64,000 bases of DNA from Dyadobacter sp. Leaf189 (GTDB lineage: Bacteria > Bacteroidota > Bacteroidia > Cytophagales > Spirosomataceae): the NCBI RefSeq assembly GCF_001424405.1, contig NZ_LMPS01000004.1:678537-742536 (forward strand), read 5' to 3'. The notes beneath the pieces are model-generated. The model did not search any database and had not been told where the DNA came from. It saw nothing but the letters and a program-made list of their open reading frames with translations. Both the position numbers and the translations under genes were made by a program. Every line of letters starts with the position of its first letter. The first letter of the stretch is position 1. Positions 33,831-46,091 of this stretch are shown here, piece by piece.

Positions 33831-34874
33831 TTAGCGGTGCGCAGCCGCGGGTACGGCATTCAGGTCTTCAGTTCCCTGCTGCTCATCTGGCTTGGCTTTC
33901 TTGCTCATCAATGCAAGCCCTATGATGATCCAGACGATCTCTCTGATGCGCATTACAATGCCGATGAAAATACCTTGCGTGGCGGCGAGTCCTACGCTTC
34001 GCAATGCGAGTACCAGGCCGCCTTCGCGCGTGCCCAGCTGCATGGGGAAGAAGAATATCAGGTTGGCAAAAAGAGACGAGCCTGAGCTCACGATCAATGA
34101 TTGTGAGAGACTCATTTCCATTCCGATCGCGTGGGCAGTGAAGAATATTTCAAGACAGCCGATCACACGGGCCACAAATTCATAAAACAGGGATGCGTAA
34201 AAAACATCGCGGCGCTGCGCATACAGAATGCGGATCTGCTCGTCAACTTCATACAGGTTCTCTGCATTTTTGATAGCGAATTCACGCGCGCGGTTTCCTA
34301 CAAAAGGCAGTTTTTCAAGCAGGCGGAATGTGCTGACCATGAAGCCTTTTTTGTACACATTAATAAACCAGTAGCCCAATACCAGTCCCACAACCAGCAA
34401 AATCCCGCAACCAGCAAGCATCACATCGCTGAGCGGAACAACTGCGACGATCAGCACAATGCTTGCAAGCCAGAAAATCACGTGGGAAAACATGTGCATC
34501 AAACTGTAAAGCAGCACCGAAGAAGTCGCTTTTTTCAGTCCCAGTGCAGGTTTGAGTTCGAGGATCCGGTAAGGCTCCCCGCCCAGTGCAACAAAGGGGG
34601 TAATGTAATTAATGGCATAACCGGAGATCGTCAGCCTGAGAACAGCCCAGTATGACAGATTACTCTCGGGTACCGAAGGCTCGTGGATAATTGCTTTGAA
34701 AGCGAATGCATTCAACATATAAATCAGCAGCCAGCTTCCGATCACCGGTACAAACCAGATGCCGGTTAACTGGATGTTCTCCCAGATCACGTCAACCCCG
34801 GTGCCATAAATCATATAGCCCAGAGAAATGACGCCTATCGCGAGAAAAACTGCTTTATATATTTTGGTATTCAT
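33831..34874 (-). CDS. Flippase-like/LPG synthase transmembrane protein (UPF0104)
   Basis: 347 residues with about eight transmembrane helices, of the lysylphosphatidylglycerol synthase transmembrane-domain/AglD family. Motifs: a first-helix YGTGVDVIWENI, GYAINYITPFVALGGEPYRI, the typical G(G/E)P-R segment, and LIFFFPMQLGTREGGLVLAL. Related domains flip or modify lipids at the membrane. The gene overlaps the end of the CDP-alcohol phosphotransferase gene by 20 bases, so the two are co-translated. In context it could translocate the finished lipid. There is no soluble transferase domain, so it is not a lysyl-transferase. Confidence 0.82.
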   Translation of the reverse strand: MNTKIYKAVFLAIGVISLGYMIYGTGVDVIWENIQLTGIWFVPVIGSWLLIYMLNAFAFKAIIHEPSVPESNLSYWAVLRLTISGYAINYITPFVALGGEPYRILELKPALGLKKATSSVLLYSLMHMFSHVIFWLASIVLIVAVVPLSDVMLAGCGILLVVGLVLGYWFINVYKKGFMVSTFRLLEKLPFVGNRAREFAIKNAENLYEVDEQIRILYAQRRDVFYASLFYEFVARVIGCLEIFFTAHAIGMEMSLSQSLIVSSGSSLFANLIFFFPMQLGTREGGLVLALRSVGLAATQGIFIGIVMRIREIVWIIIGLALMSKKAKPDEQQGTEDLNAVPAAAHR

Positions 34875-35826
34875 TGATTTTACCGCTCGTAATCTGCTGA
34901 TGAAAATATTTGCTCACTTTTTCCTGGTTCGCGATCATGTAAATCAGAATGGGGTTCAGAACAAGCATATCAAAGAAGAAATAGATCCATGACTGGTCAA
35001 TAAAAAGCCAGAGGAAAAGAAAAATGACGCGTGTATTGAACTGAACGATATTGGTATACTTCATCAAAGGCTTGTTCATCGCCCTGAAATCCGTCACAAG
35101 CTTTTCCGGTAATCCGTTTCTGTATTTGTTTCTGACAACCCAAAGCAGGTTTTGAAGGTTTGGTGAAAAACTTTCCTGCATTTTGGTATAGTTCAGGTAA
35201 AACCGCGCAACGAACTTCATTCCAAAGTTCCTGGTCCAGCTCAGCTTGTCATACTCCGTCTGCAACTCGCGGCTATTATCCAGCTCGCTGCCGGAAGTGC
35301 CTTTGATGAAGAATAAATGCACATTGCGGTAATAGTCCGCCATTGCGGATTGTACTACGTGTGAAGCACCGGCCAAAACTCCCCAAACCCAGATCCACGC
35401 AGTCCAGCCCTCATTCATGCCGCGCAAACACAGTGCAACGTGAATGGCAATAAACCAGAAATCGCCCGCTGCCCCGTCGAGAATGCGACCAAGACGACTT
35501 TTATCATTTGTCATCCGCGCAAGCTGTCCGTCGGCACTGTCCAGTGAATTGGCAAATACCAGCAACAGCATACCGATCACATTGATCCAGAGCTCCTGGG
35601 AATAGAACAGGATACCTGCCCCTACCCCGAAGAAAATACTAACGATAGTGACCGGATTGGGACGGATACCTACTTTGGCACAAAACAATGCGATCTGATA
35701 CCCGATCGGGCGATAGAACCAGATATCGATCTGCTCCTCGGTATCGCTTGATTTTAATGAGTTTTGAAAAGCTGAATTACTGGGTTCGTCCTTTAATTCA
35801 GATGGTCCGGTAGTTGAAGTCTCCAT
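34855..35826 (-). CDS. CDP-alcohol phosphatidyltransferase family protein with variant active site
   Basis: 323 residues with a 35-residue soluble N-terminus and about six to eight membrane helices. The CDP-alcohol signature is DSADGQLAR (D96, D99, G100, A103, R104) then GRILDGAAGD (G113, D117, with Asp at 122, not the expected 121). The consensus ends D-x3-D; here it is D-x4-D, with Gly at the position of the catalytic base. Family enzymes transfer a phosphoalcohol from a CDP-alcohol to an acceptor hydroxyl. Next to sphingolipid-type backbone genes, the acceptor may be ceramide. The gene starts within the stop of the ATP-grasp gene (TAATG). Confidence 0.85.
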   Translation of the reverse strand: METSTTGPSELKDEPSNSAFQNSLKSSDTEEQIDIWFYRPIGYQIALFCAKVGIRPNPVTIVSIFFGVGAGILFYSQELWINVIGMLLLVFANSLDSADGQLARMTNDKSRLGRILDGAAGDFWFIAIHVALCLRGMNEGWTAWIWVWGVLAGASHVVQSAMADYYRNVHLFFIKGTSGSELDNSRELQTEYDKLSWTRNFGMKFVARFYLNYTKMQESFSPNLQNLLWVVRNKYRNGLPEKLVTDFRAMNKPLMKYTNIVQFNTRVIFLFLWLFIDQSWIYFFFDMLVLNPILIYMIANQEKVSKYFHQQITSGKINEYQNI

Positions 35827-36695
35827 TAATTGTCATTTGTAAATTCCTGAAAAATGCGGCCCGCAATATGTCCGGCCGCCTGATCCCGGCAAGGTGCAAA
35901 GCTCGGCCAGTCGTTCAGATCGATAATCCGGAATTGTCCGTCCTGCCCTACAATCGCGTCGCCTCCGTAAATACTTATACCAACGGCCTTCGCTGCCTCC
36001 GTCGCAACCTGCTGCAAATGTGCAGAGTCGAAGCTGTAATACGCTGAATTTCCATTAACCTGCTGATATTGGGCGTATTTATGGTGGTTGTTATCGTAAG
36101 GATAAAACCAGAAGAAAAAGTCGGTACCGCGCACACCGTAAAATTTCACCAGGTCACCCACGAGGTTCTCAGAAATTACCGCATCCGGGATATCGCGCAA
36201 TGCATATTCCCGCAGGATTTCTTTCGCCTCTTCGCGGGAGGCAGCAAATGAAACATCCTCTTTATGGATCGCGTGAAAATCACCGCGTTTGATCCAGTAT
36301 CCTTTGCCTTTGATATCGTCAAAAACCGTTTCCTGATCGTAGCTGGTAGGCACGATATAGCTGTCTGCCACGGGAATGTGGTGTTCGTTCAATGCTCTTG
36401 TCAGATTGGTACGAAAGCAGTTTTCGATGCCAAATGCTGAGTTAACCACTTTCACGCCACTGTTTTCCAGCTCCTGCAACCTGGCTACAACCTGCTTTTG
36501 TCTCGCCATTGTAAAAATCCTGGGCTGCTGCACTTCTTTCAACGCCAGGAATTCATCTTCACAGCAGATCGTCACTTTGCACCCCATTGCTTCAAGTGCT
36601 TTGGCTGTCAGCGAAAAGATCGCGTCATCGTTGCCAATGTGATTTGGCGAGTACTTTTTGTTTCGGTGTACGCCGAGTATTTCAATTTCATTCAT
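35826..36695 (-). CDS. ATP-grasp ligase, putative headgroup-modifying enzyme
   Basis: 289 residues, ATP-grasp fold. Visible: the central ATP-binding lysine in GKGYWIKRGDFHAI, the AFGIENCFRTNLTRAL helix in the pre-grasp region, a phosphate-binding loop around GVRGTDFFFW, and the metal-binding end IIDLNDWPSFAPCR. Such enzymes form amide or ester-like bonds via acyl phosphates, usually joining an amino acid to a carboxylate. The substrate is unknown. Its stop overlaps the start of the CDP-alcohol gene by one base and the nucleotidyltransferase gene is 58 bases upstream, so it probably acts on the same headgroup. Confidence 0.8.
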   Translation of the reverse strand: MNEIEILGVHRNKKYSPNHIGNDDAIFSLTAKALEAMGCKVTICCEDEFLALKEVQQPRIFTMARQKQVVARLQELENSGVKVVNSAFGIENCFRTNLTRALNEHHIPVADSYIVPTSYDQETVFDDIKGKGYWIKRGDFHAIHKEDVSFAASREEAKEILREYALRDIPDAVISENLVGDLVKFYGVRGTDFFFWFYPYDNNHHKYAQYQQVNGNSAYYSFDSAHLQQVATEAAKAVGISIYGGDAIVGQDGQFRIIDLNDWPSFAPCRDQAAGHIAGRIFQEFTNDN

Positions 36696-36753
36696 ACGCT
36701 GCCGGTAAATGAACCGGTCTTTAATTCATTGGTGTCAGTTTGTTTTCTGATTT

Positions 36754-37467
36754 TCAAGCGAGGTGTTCCTGGCTCAAAAAAGATTCTGCTGTTTCTATAT
36801 CGCTGACGTGATCTACGTCGACGATTTTGGAAAATGGGTAAGCCTTCAATTCAATTCCTTCCGCCACAAGCTGCCGCTGAAAATTCCGCATTCTGGAAGT
36901 GCCGCTACGGACAGATTTCCCTAGAACTTCAATCGCTTTTTTGCGCAAACAGTAAATGCCGCCCGAGATATAGGGAGTCTGCATTTCATTGGAATCTGTA
37001 AATGCAGTGATGATCCCGCTTTCATTTACATGCACGAAAAGCGGACTTTCATCATCGATAAACGAGGTTACCGCCATTTGCCCGCCCAGGTCTGCATTGG
37101 ATTCAAAGGCCGAAATAAATTCAGCAAATTCCTCCTCGCGGAAAATCGTGTCGGTGGTTGTGAGGCAAACTGCATCTATTCCGGCAACACCATCAAGCAA
37201 CTCAAATGCGCTGTGCAATGAGCTGGGTGTTGATTTTTTAATGATATCAATGGGCAGATCCTTCCGTAGTTCGAGCAAATGCGCTTCGAGTTCCGGGGAG
37301 TTTTCATTGATGATAATCCTGATGCGCTCAGCCTGATTCCGCATGAAAATGCCGATCAGCCTGTCGATCATCATCTCGCCGCAAAGCGGTACCATCGGCT
37401 TCGGAAGTTGAAAACCTTCGCTGGCGAGCCGGGAACCTTCACCTGCGGCTATGATGGCGTAATTCAT
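36754..37467 (-). CDS. Nucleotidyltransferase, MobA/sugar-nucleotide type
   Basis: 237 residues. Glycosyltransferase-A fold with the NTP-binding loop GEGSRLASEGFQLPKPM (G9-R13 and K23), the first metal-binding Asp in TTTDTIF, and a second acidic cluster VDVDHVSDI near the C-terminus. Such enzymes join CTP, UTP or other NTPs to a phosphorylated alcohol or sugar. Co-location with a PfkB kinase and a CDP-alcohol phosphotransferase suggests a CTP-dependent enzyme making a CDP-alcohol, comparable in principle to inositol-1-phosphate cytidylyltransferase. The nucleotide preference is inferred. Confidence 0.85.
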   Translation of the reverse strand: MNYAIIAAGEGSRLASEGFQLPKPMVPLCGEMMIDRLIGIFMRNQAERIRIIINENSPELEAHLLELRKDLPIDIIKKSTPSSLHSAFELLDGVAGIDAVCLTTTDTIFREEEFAEFISAFESNADLGGQMAVTSFIDDESPLFVHVNESGIITAFTDSNEMQTPYISGGIYCLRKKAIEVLGKSVRSGTSRMRNFQRQLVAEGIELKAYPFSKIVDVDHVSDIETAESFLSQEHLA

Positions 37468-37494
37468 ATAATTGGTGTCTAATGAAATTTGATA

Positions 37495-40065
37495 CTAGAA
37501 GTCCAGCTTGAACCTGGCGCGAACACCCCATTCCGACACACCTGGGTTATCGAGATAGGTAAACCTTTTCACCAGATCAATCCGGATCAGCTTGAAAATA
37601 TTGGCGATACCGACGCTGCCTTCAATGTAAGGTGCCCGCGACAATGTGTAGCTGATTGGCCTGCCTGACTCATCCACCGGGAAACGATATAGTGAAGGAT
37701 GTAAGGCGGGATTATTCTCATCGCGCAAGCCGCCGACAAGACCTTTGAAACTGAACACTTCACGCAACTTCAACCTTTTCAGCAATGGTATTTTATTGAA
37801 CAAAAACCCATTCATGTAATATTGCACATCCAGGCTTGCATAACGGTCGCTCACAAATTCCAGGAAGTTCATCAGGTTGAATGAATTGAGCTGGTAAGCG
37901 TAGGTCTGGTTAGCACGGTGGATTGTCAGCAGCGGGAACAATACATTTTTTCCAAAAATATAACCACCCTCTCCCGTCACATCTGCATATCCGAACTGCG
38001 ACAAATAGAACCGTTTCGCAATGTTACCCGACAAATTGTGGTACCTATTCTGACCTTCGAAAACACCTTTCAAACCTGCATTGTAACGAACTGTAAAGAT
38101 CGGATACCGGTTGATTATTGGCGTGCGGTACAACTTACCCTGATAGAATTGCTCGTTGGGCGCATAACGCAGTTCCAGGTTCGCCTCCGTGTTGTTCAGA
38201 ATACCTTCGTCGTGGAGTGAACCGTCGGGATCGAGGCTTTGATAGCGAAGTATCCCGGCTGCGCGCTGGCTCCATTGCGTAAATCCGATTTTGTAAGACA
38301 AATGGTTATCAAACTCTCTGACGTATTCCAGCTTGTAAATGTCATTGTAAAGCCAGCGGTTATTGTCCCCGCGCTTGAATGAAAGCAGCAGGTTATCTTC
38401 CTGCACAAACTGCAGTTCCTGTCCGGGGATCTTAGTATCGCGCTGGTAGCTTGCCCTGATGTAGTTGAGCGGGAAATGATAAACCGATTTATTATTGATC
38501 GAATAGGTACCTGCTACGAAATACTTCCATTTCTCGTCCTTGAAACCGTAGGCGGTATATGCTTCAAAATACACGCGTTTGCTGAGTTCGGGCGTAGTTC
38601 TGCCACCGAAACGGAGCCTGAAACCTTCAACCGGGTTGAAGCTGTAAAAGGTATTAAAAGGGCCGATCTCCACTTTCCCGAGCGACTTGTAACCTGCCAG
38701 GAATAAGGTGGCAATGTCCATGGTACGCCGGAATGAGGGGATGGTCTGGAGTGTGTCTATATTCTTGTAAATGTCAAGCTCGGTAGCTTCCAGCGGAATG
38801 TGGCGCGCGCTTCCCCAGAAAGACTCCCCTACCTTAATCTCGGGATTGTACGCAATTTCCTCATTCGGACCTTTGTAAACGCTGTCAGGCCGACTCTGAT
38901 TGATCGTATAATTTTTGAAGTTAACTACCCTCTGACCATATAGTCCCGCGCTTTTCTCACCCAGTGCAAACTCCATTGCGAGGGACGTCTTGCTTGGATG
39001 GTACCTGCCGTCAGCACTTTTCTCGAATTCGAGACTGGCTTCCAGGTCGCGCATAAAGTTGAGGTTAATGTCTTTGTTTACGGTTAGATAGGCATTCTGC
39101 ACACCATATTTTCCGTCAAGGGTCACAAACAGCTTCCCTTCGAAAAGCATATCGGTCTTGTTTCTCGGAACAAAGCCGAGTTCGATCAGCCAGGGATCAT
39201 TGGTTTTAATAGTATCCCGGATAAAGAACTTGTAAAATGTCGGCGCTGTATTTGCGATCGGGCTCAGCAGCAGGTTGGTAGCAATGGAAATATCATTATC
39301 ATAAATATTGATATCTTCATACAACCTGTTGAAATACGCGCTCAAACCTTCATTGTCCACAAACTTGGCATCAAACTCTGCCCGACGGCTGGCCAGTACG
39401 CGCTGCTTTTTGGTGTACGGACTTTTACGAAAGTAAACCTGAGAAAGCTTTTCTTCTATAAATGCAGGGAGCATATTCTTGCCGCCCATTGCCGCAGAAT
39501 CCTGGGTTTTGAACAAAAACTGGTAGTTCTTGAAAATACGCTTGTCCTTGAAATTGTCGGAAAGATTGCTCAATGCAAGTGAGATCTTTTCGTACTGTTC
39601 GTATTCCACATATTCGTTACCCGCCATTTTGTTCTCATCCTTGTGCGCAATCACCTCGCGGATAAGCTGTACTGCCGGATTATCCTTATTCCGGTAACGT
39701 CCTCTTCCTTTAACGGTTACCTCTTTCAGCATGGATGCATCCACAGCCAGCTTCACATCGATTACCTGTGAAATGCCGGGAGTGATCGGCTTTTCTACAC
39801 TCAGGTAACCTACGTAAGTGAATTTGATGGTAGCGTAATTTTCACGGAGCGTCAATGCGTAGCGACCGTCTGCGTCAGAAGCTGTTCCCATAGTTGTACC
39901 CGGGATCAGCACCGAGACGAAAGGCAGGGTTTCACCTGTTTTTGCGTCTGTGACGGTACCTCTAATCGTAGTTGTATTTTGCGCTATGGCTACTCCCGAC
40001 AATATCTGTATCAGACAGATAACCGGAGCGATTTTATACCATACCGACTTAAATATTGTTTTCAT
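37495..40065 (-). CDS. DUF5686/carboxypeptidase-like regulatory domain outer-membrane protein
   Basis: 856 residues. A signal peptide (about 1-28) is followed by a CarboxypepD_reg domain (IRGTVTDAKTGETLPFVSVLI, about 32-120), then the DUF5686 barrel domain, ending in the beta-strand typical of the outer membrane (VRARFKLDF). The family is confined to Bacteroidota and probably forms an outer-membrane beta-barrel; its function is unknown. Placement in the middle of the lipid cluster, between the backbone and headgroup blocks, suggests an outer-membrane step, such as delivery or sensing of the lipid. It is 111 bases downstream of the SDR gene and 27 bases before the nucleotidyltransferase gene. 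Confidence 0.85.
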   Translation of the reverse strand: MKTIFKSVWYKIAPVICLIQILSGVAIAQNTTTIRGTVTDAKTGETLPFVSVLIPGTTMGTASDADGRYALTLRENYATIKFTYVGYLSVEKPITPGISQVIDVKLAVDASMLKEVTVKGRGRYRNKDNPAVQLIREVIAHKDENKMAGNEYVEYEQYEKISLALSNLSDNFKDKRIFKNYQFLFKTQDSAAMGGKNMLPAFIEEKLSQVYFRKSPYTKKQRVLASRRAEFDAKFVDNEGLSAYFNRLYEDINIYDNDISIATNLLLSPIANTAPTFYKFFIRDTIKTNDPWLIELGFVPRNKTDMLFEGKLFVTLDGKYGVQNAYLTVNKDINLNFMRDLEASLEFEKSADGRYHPSKTSLAMEFALGEKSAGLYGQRVVNFKNYTINQSRPDSVYKGPNEEIAYNPEIKVGESFWGSARHIPLEATELDIYKNIDTLQTIPSFRRTMDIATLFLAGYKSLGKVEIGPFNTFYSFNPVEGFRLRFGGRTTPELSKRVYFEAYTAYGFKDEKWKYFVAGTYSINNKSVYHFPLNYIRASYQRDTKIPGQELQFVQEDNLLLSFKRGDNNRWLYNDIYKLEYVREFDNHLSYKIGFTQWSQRAAGILRYQSLDPDGSLHDEGILNNTEANLELRYAPNEQFYQGKLYRTPIINRYPIFTVRYNAGLKGVFEGQNRYHNLSGNIAKRFYLSQFGYADVTGEGGYIFGKNVLFPLLTIHRANQTYAYQLNSFNLMNFLEFVSDRYASLDVQYYMNGFLFNKIPLLKRLKLREVFSFKGLVGGLRDENNPALHPSLYRFPVDESGRPISYTLSRAPYIEGSVGIANIFKLIRIDLVKRFTYLDNPGVSEWGVRARFKLDF

Positions 40066-40176
40066 TTTTGAAGATCATAACACATGTTGTACCCATCCAC
40101 CTCCGGCAGTTCACATACGGCGCGTGCCGCTGTTCCGATGGTGTGATCCGATATTAAATCAAATCGGGCGCAGGAA

Positions 40177-41186
40177 TTAAAGCCAGTTGTTCTCTTTATA
40201 CCATGTTAAAGTCTCCGCAAGTCCTTGTCGCAGGTCGTATTGCGGCTGGTAATGCAGATTGTTCCGGGCTGCGTCTATACTACAGTTCCAGTTTGAAGCG
40301 GTCAGCTCTTTGAGCTTCTCCCTGTTTAAGACAGGTGTTTTCGGTGAGAAGGAGTAAATGATGTCGAGCAGACCTGCCAGCCATTTTACCAGAATCATGG
40401 GCAGATGTGCACGAAAGATGTTTTTCCCGCTTATCTCTTTAAACCTGTCAGCCAATGCATAACGGTCGTAAGCATTCCCATCTGAAATGTTGTACACCGT
40501 TACTTCTTTCTTATTTTCAGTGAGTGCGGCCAGGGTGGCGGCTACCAGGTCCTTTACATATACAAAACTCAGTCGCTGGGGTTTGCTGCCAATGTAGGCA
40601 TCCAATCCACCCGAAAGGGTTTTGAACAAAACAAAAAGGTCCTTTTCACCGGGTCCGTAAACCGCTGTGGGTCGAATAATTGTGAGAGGCAATCCGCTGA
40701 CATCTTCCAGATACTTTTCCGCCAGCAGCTTGCTTTTTCCATAATCGGTCACTGGTCCTGGCAGCGTTTCTTCCGTGATCGGCTTTTGCTCGGAGTAGCT
40801 CAGCGGGCCAATGGCGGCCAGGCTACTCAGAAAAACAAACCGTTTCAATGGAATATCAGCTGACATTGCAGCTTGCGCCAGGTTCAGGGAATATTGGGCA
40901 TTCACCAGATTGTAGGCAGCTGCCGTTTTTTCCTTGGTAACCCCCGCCGCATGTATAATGTATGTATAGCCTCCCGTTTCCAGTAAGTCTTTCAGCTTTT
41001 CACGGGAACTGAAATCTACGTTCACAACTTTGAGCGCAGCCGGATAGTCAGTTACCAGCTTTTGCAGGAAAGTCAGATCGCTGCTGGGCCTTACTGCAGC
41101 ATGTACTTCCATGCCGTCGTTCAGCGCAGCTTCTACCAGGTGAAATCCGATAAACCCGCTCGCTCCTGTTATGAACACACGCTCTT

Positions 41187-41190
<4 letters not shown>
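40177..41190 (-). CDS. Extended SDR, CerR-like NAD-dependent epimerase/dehydratase-type reductase
   Basis: 337 residues. Rossmann motif TGASGFIGFHLV at the N-terminus, catalytic Tyr-Lys in DYGKSKLLAEKYL, substrate loop RLSFVYVKDLV. Extended SDRs reduce or epimerise nucleotide-sugar or lipid substrates. The arrangement after an alpha-oxoamine synthase and a GNAT-like acyltransferase, with ATGA overlap, mirrors the spt/bcerS/cerR set reported for Caulobacter, where CerR reduces the keto group of the ceramide intermediate. I propose the same role; the match is by gene order and family, not by alignment. It could instead be a sugar epimerase. Confidence 0.8.
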
Positions 41191-44237
<3,047 letters not shown>

Positions 44238-44852
44238 TCACTTTTCGAGGATCAGATAATTACAGATCATCGCCTTTACGTGCTCCTTGTGATTTTCTGC
44301 AAAAGCTTCAAATTCCTCGGCAGAGATACCAAACACCTTCTGGTGCATTTCTTTGCCCAAAAACAAAAACTCAATGCAGCTTGTCATCAAAGGCAAGATG
44401 CTTTCCATGGGTACCGGGCGCAAAACCCCGCTTTCAATTCCCTCGGCAAGTTGCTGGTTAAACAGCGTTGATTTGAGCTGACTATACAGCGACAATTTCA
44501 CCAACAGCCTTTCCGGTTCCTTGTGGATTTCGTTCATGATGAAAATGACCAGGTCTGGCTCCTGCCTCATCATGCGGTAATTGTTTTCAACTACCTCCGA
44601 AATCTTTGTTTTGATATCAATCGGCTTGTTCAGGATATGGATAATGTTCTGGAAATACATTTCCATTAAATCCTTGAATATCTCCATAAACAACTTCTCC
44701 TTACTTCTGAAGTAATAGTTGGTTAGAGCAATATTCATATCAGCCTCTTTGGCGATATCGCGGGATGTAGTGCCATCGAAACCCTTTTTCAGGAAAACCC
44801 GCTTCGCCGCTTCTCTGATCTTGTCCTCACTTTTTTCAGATACGCACTTCAC
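44238..44852 (-). CDS. TetR/AcrR family transcriptional regulator
   Basis: 204 residues. The N-terminal DNA-binding helix-turn-helix (residues about 8-55: IREAAKRVFLKKGFDGTTSRDIAKEADMNIALTNYYFRSKEKLF) is classic TetR; the C-terminal ligand-binding domain is helical and variable. The start is GTG at 44852. It is transcribed towards the lipid cluster (the next gene downstream on this strand is spt, 720 bases on), so it may or may not control it. A 16-bp-arm palindrome 100 bases upstream is a candidate operator, suggesting autoregulation. The ligand is unknown. Confidence 0.92.
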   Translation of the reverse strand: MKCVSEKSEDKIREAAKRVFLKKGFDGTTSRDIAKEADMNIALTNYYFRSKEKLFMEIFKDLMEMYFQNIIHILNKPIDIKTKISEVVENNYRMMRQEPDLVIFIMNEIHKEPERLLVKLSLYSQLKSTLFNQQLAEGIESGVLRPVPMESILPLMTSCIEFLFLGKEMHQKVFGISAEEFEAFAENHKEHVKAMICNYLILEK

Positions 44853-44934
44853 AATGTCGAATAGTTAGGTTGAAATTGGTTTCTAAAACAAGCTTTTACT
44901 AAATCCGTGAGTCAAATGTCAGGAGTAAAATTGA

Positions 44935-44944
44935 CTTGTACAAG
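44935..44944. promoter_or_regulatory. 10-bp palindrome upstream of TetR gene
   Basis: CTTGTACAAG is a perfect palindrome, 8 bases from the long AT-rich palindrome. It lies upstream of the regulator gene and could be a second, weaker site or chance. Confidence 0.3.
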
Positions 44945-44951
44945 CGTATGA

Positions 44952-44987
44952 AACGAATATTTTAAACGGTTGTTTAAAATATTCGTT
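44952..44987. promoter_or_regulatory. Long palindrome, candidate TetR operator
   Basis: A perfect 16-bp inverted repeat (AACGAATATTTTAAAC at 44952-44967, mirrored at 44972-44987) around a GGTT spacer, located between the ApbE stop and the TetR start. TetR-family operators are typically 15-30 bp palindromes near the regulator's own gene. With no T run after either arm it is unlikely to be a terminator of apbE. Binding is unproven. Confidence 0.5.
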
Positions 44988-45024
44988 CAGGGGAATGGTT
45001 TCGCGGAAAAATGCAAAATTTAAG

Positions 45025-46005
45025 CTACCTAGAAAGAGTGCTCCACTCTGTTACCTGCTCTCCTTTTCTTTCTACAAGCCACACCTTCGTACCCGGAAAT
45101 CGTTTGATCATTTTCTTGCTCTTCTCGATCCCTGCCACACTGAATGCAGTGGCAAGTGCATCGGAGATTGTGCCGCCGTCACAAATGGCGGTAGTGCGGA
45201 CATGGAATAGCAGCCCGATTCCTGTTTTCGGATCAACAATGTGCGAGTATCTGACACCTTTATATTCCATGTATCGGTAAGTAGGTCCCGAAGTAGCCAG
45301 TGAAGTATTAGCTAACTGAATCGTTTTCAGCGAATCGCTCCCATTGGAAATGGTAATGTTCCACCCTTCGGTGCCGGGAGGCGGATTGGTCATCACGATC
45401 TTCCCGCCTGCGTCCATCATTGCTGAGGTAATTCCCAACTTTTTCAATTCCTTCAATGCTTCCTCGGCGGCGAAACCTTTCCCCAAACCGCCGATATCCA
45501 GCCGCATTCCCTTTTGCGTGAGGAGCACACTGCGGGTTTTAGCATTCAGCTTCATTTTATTATAGCCTGTTTTAGACCGGGCATCGGCTATTTCCTGCTC
45601 GCTTGGGAAAGTACCTTTTCGCGTTGCATGCCGCCACATTTGAACAACCGGCCCGAGCGTCACATCAAAAACGCCGTCGCACTTTTTACTGATATCCTGC
45701 GAAATGGCGAGTATATCAAAAAGGTCTTTGCTCACCGGTACCCACTTGCCGCTACCCGACTGTGCAGAAAGCCGGTTGATTTCACTCCCGTCACGGTAGT
45801 CACTCATGATCTCATTCAACTCCTCCACCCTGCGAAACGCATTGTCGGCAGCACGCTTGGCCAGTGTATCGCTTGTTGTGTAAAACACGAGCTTAAACGG
45901 AGAACCCATCAATCCTTTTTCGAAACTATAACGTGTCTCCTGCCCGGAGACAATTTGGGGTACGCTGAAAATCAGGAGGAAAGCTAAAATGCGGAAGTAG
46001 TTCAT
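45025..46005 (-). CDS. apbE: FAD:protein FMN transferase
   Basis: 326 residues from the ATG at 46005 (MNYFRILAFLLIF), which starts a Sec signal peptide ending near VSGQ; a longer frame adds 27 residues with no signal-like start. ApbE attaches FMN from FAD to Thr/Ser of target proteins such as NqrB/C and RnfG in the periplasm. Motifs: YRDGSEINRLS, DIGGLGKGFAAEEAL, MMDAGGKI, SLATSGPTYRY and YSHIVDPKTG, with the metal/FAD residues in place. No Nqr/Rnf genes are adjacent, so targets are encoded elsewhere. TetR follows 172 bases downstream on the same strand. Confidence 0.95.
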   Translation of the reverse strand: MNYFRILAFLLIFSVPQIVSGQETRYSFEKGLMGSPFKLVFYTTSDTLAKRAADNAFRRVEELNEIMSDYRDGSEINRLSAQSGSGKWVPVSKDLFDILAISQDISKKCDGVFDVTLGPVVQMWRHATRKGTFPSEQEIADARSKTGYNKMKLNAKTRSVLLTQKGMRLDIGGLGKGFAAEEALKELKKLGITSAMMDAGGKIVMTNPPPGTEGWNITISNGSDSLKTIQLANTSLATSGPTYRYMEYKGVRYSHIVDPKTGIGLLFHVRTTAICDGGTISDALATAFSVAGIEKSKKMIKRFPGTKVWLVERKGEQVTEWSTLSR

Positions 46006-46091
46006 GCGGAATTGGAAAGAAACGAATGCGAAAATTACAGCATTTGAACGGTTTGAGGTCCAGGAAAATTGATTTTTGAAACCCAATAAAC

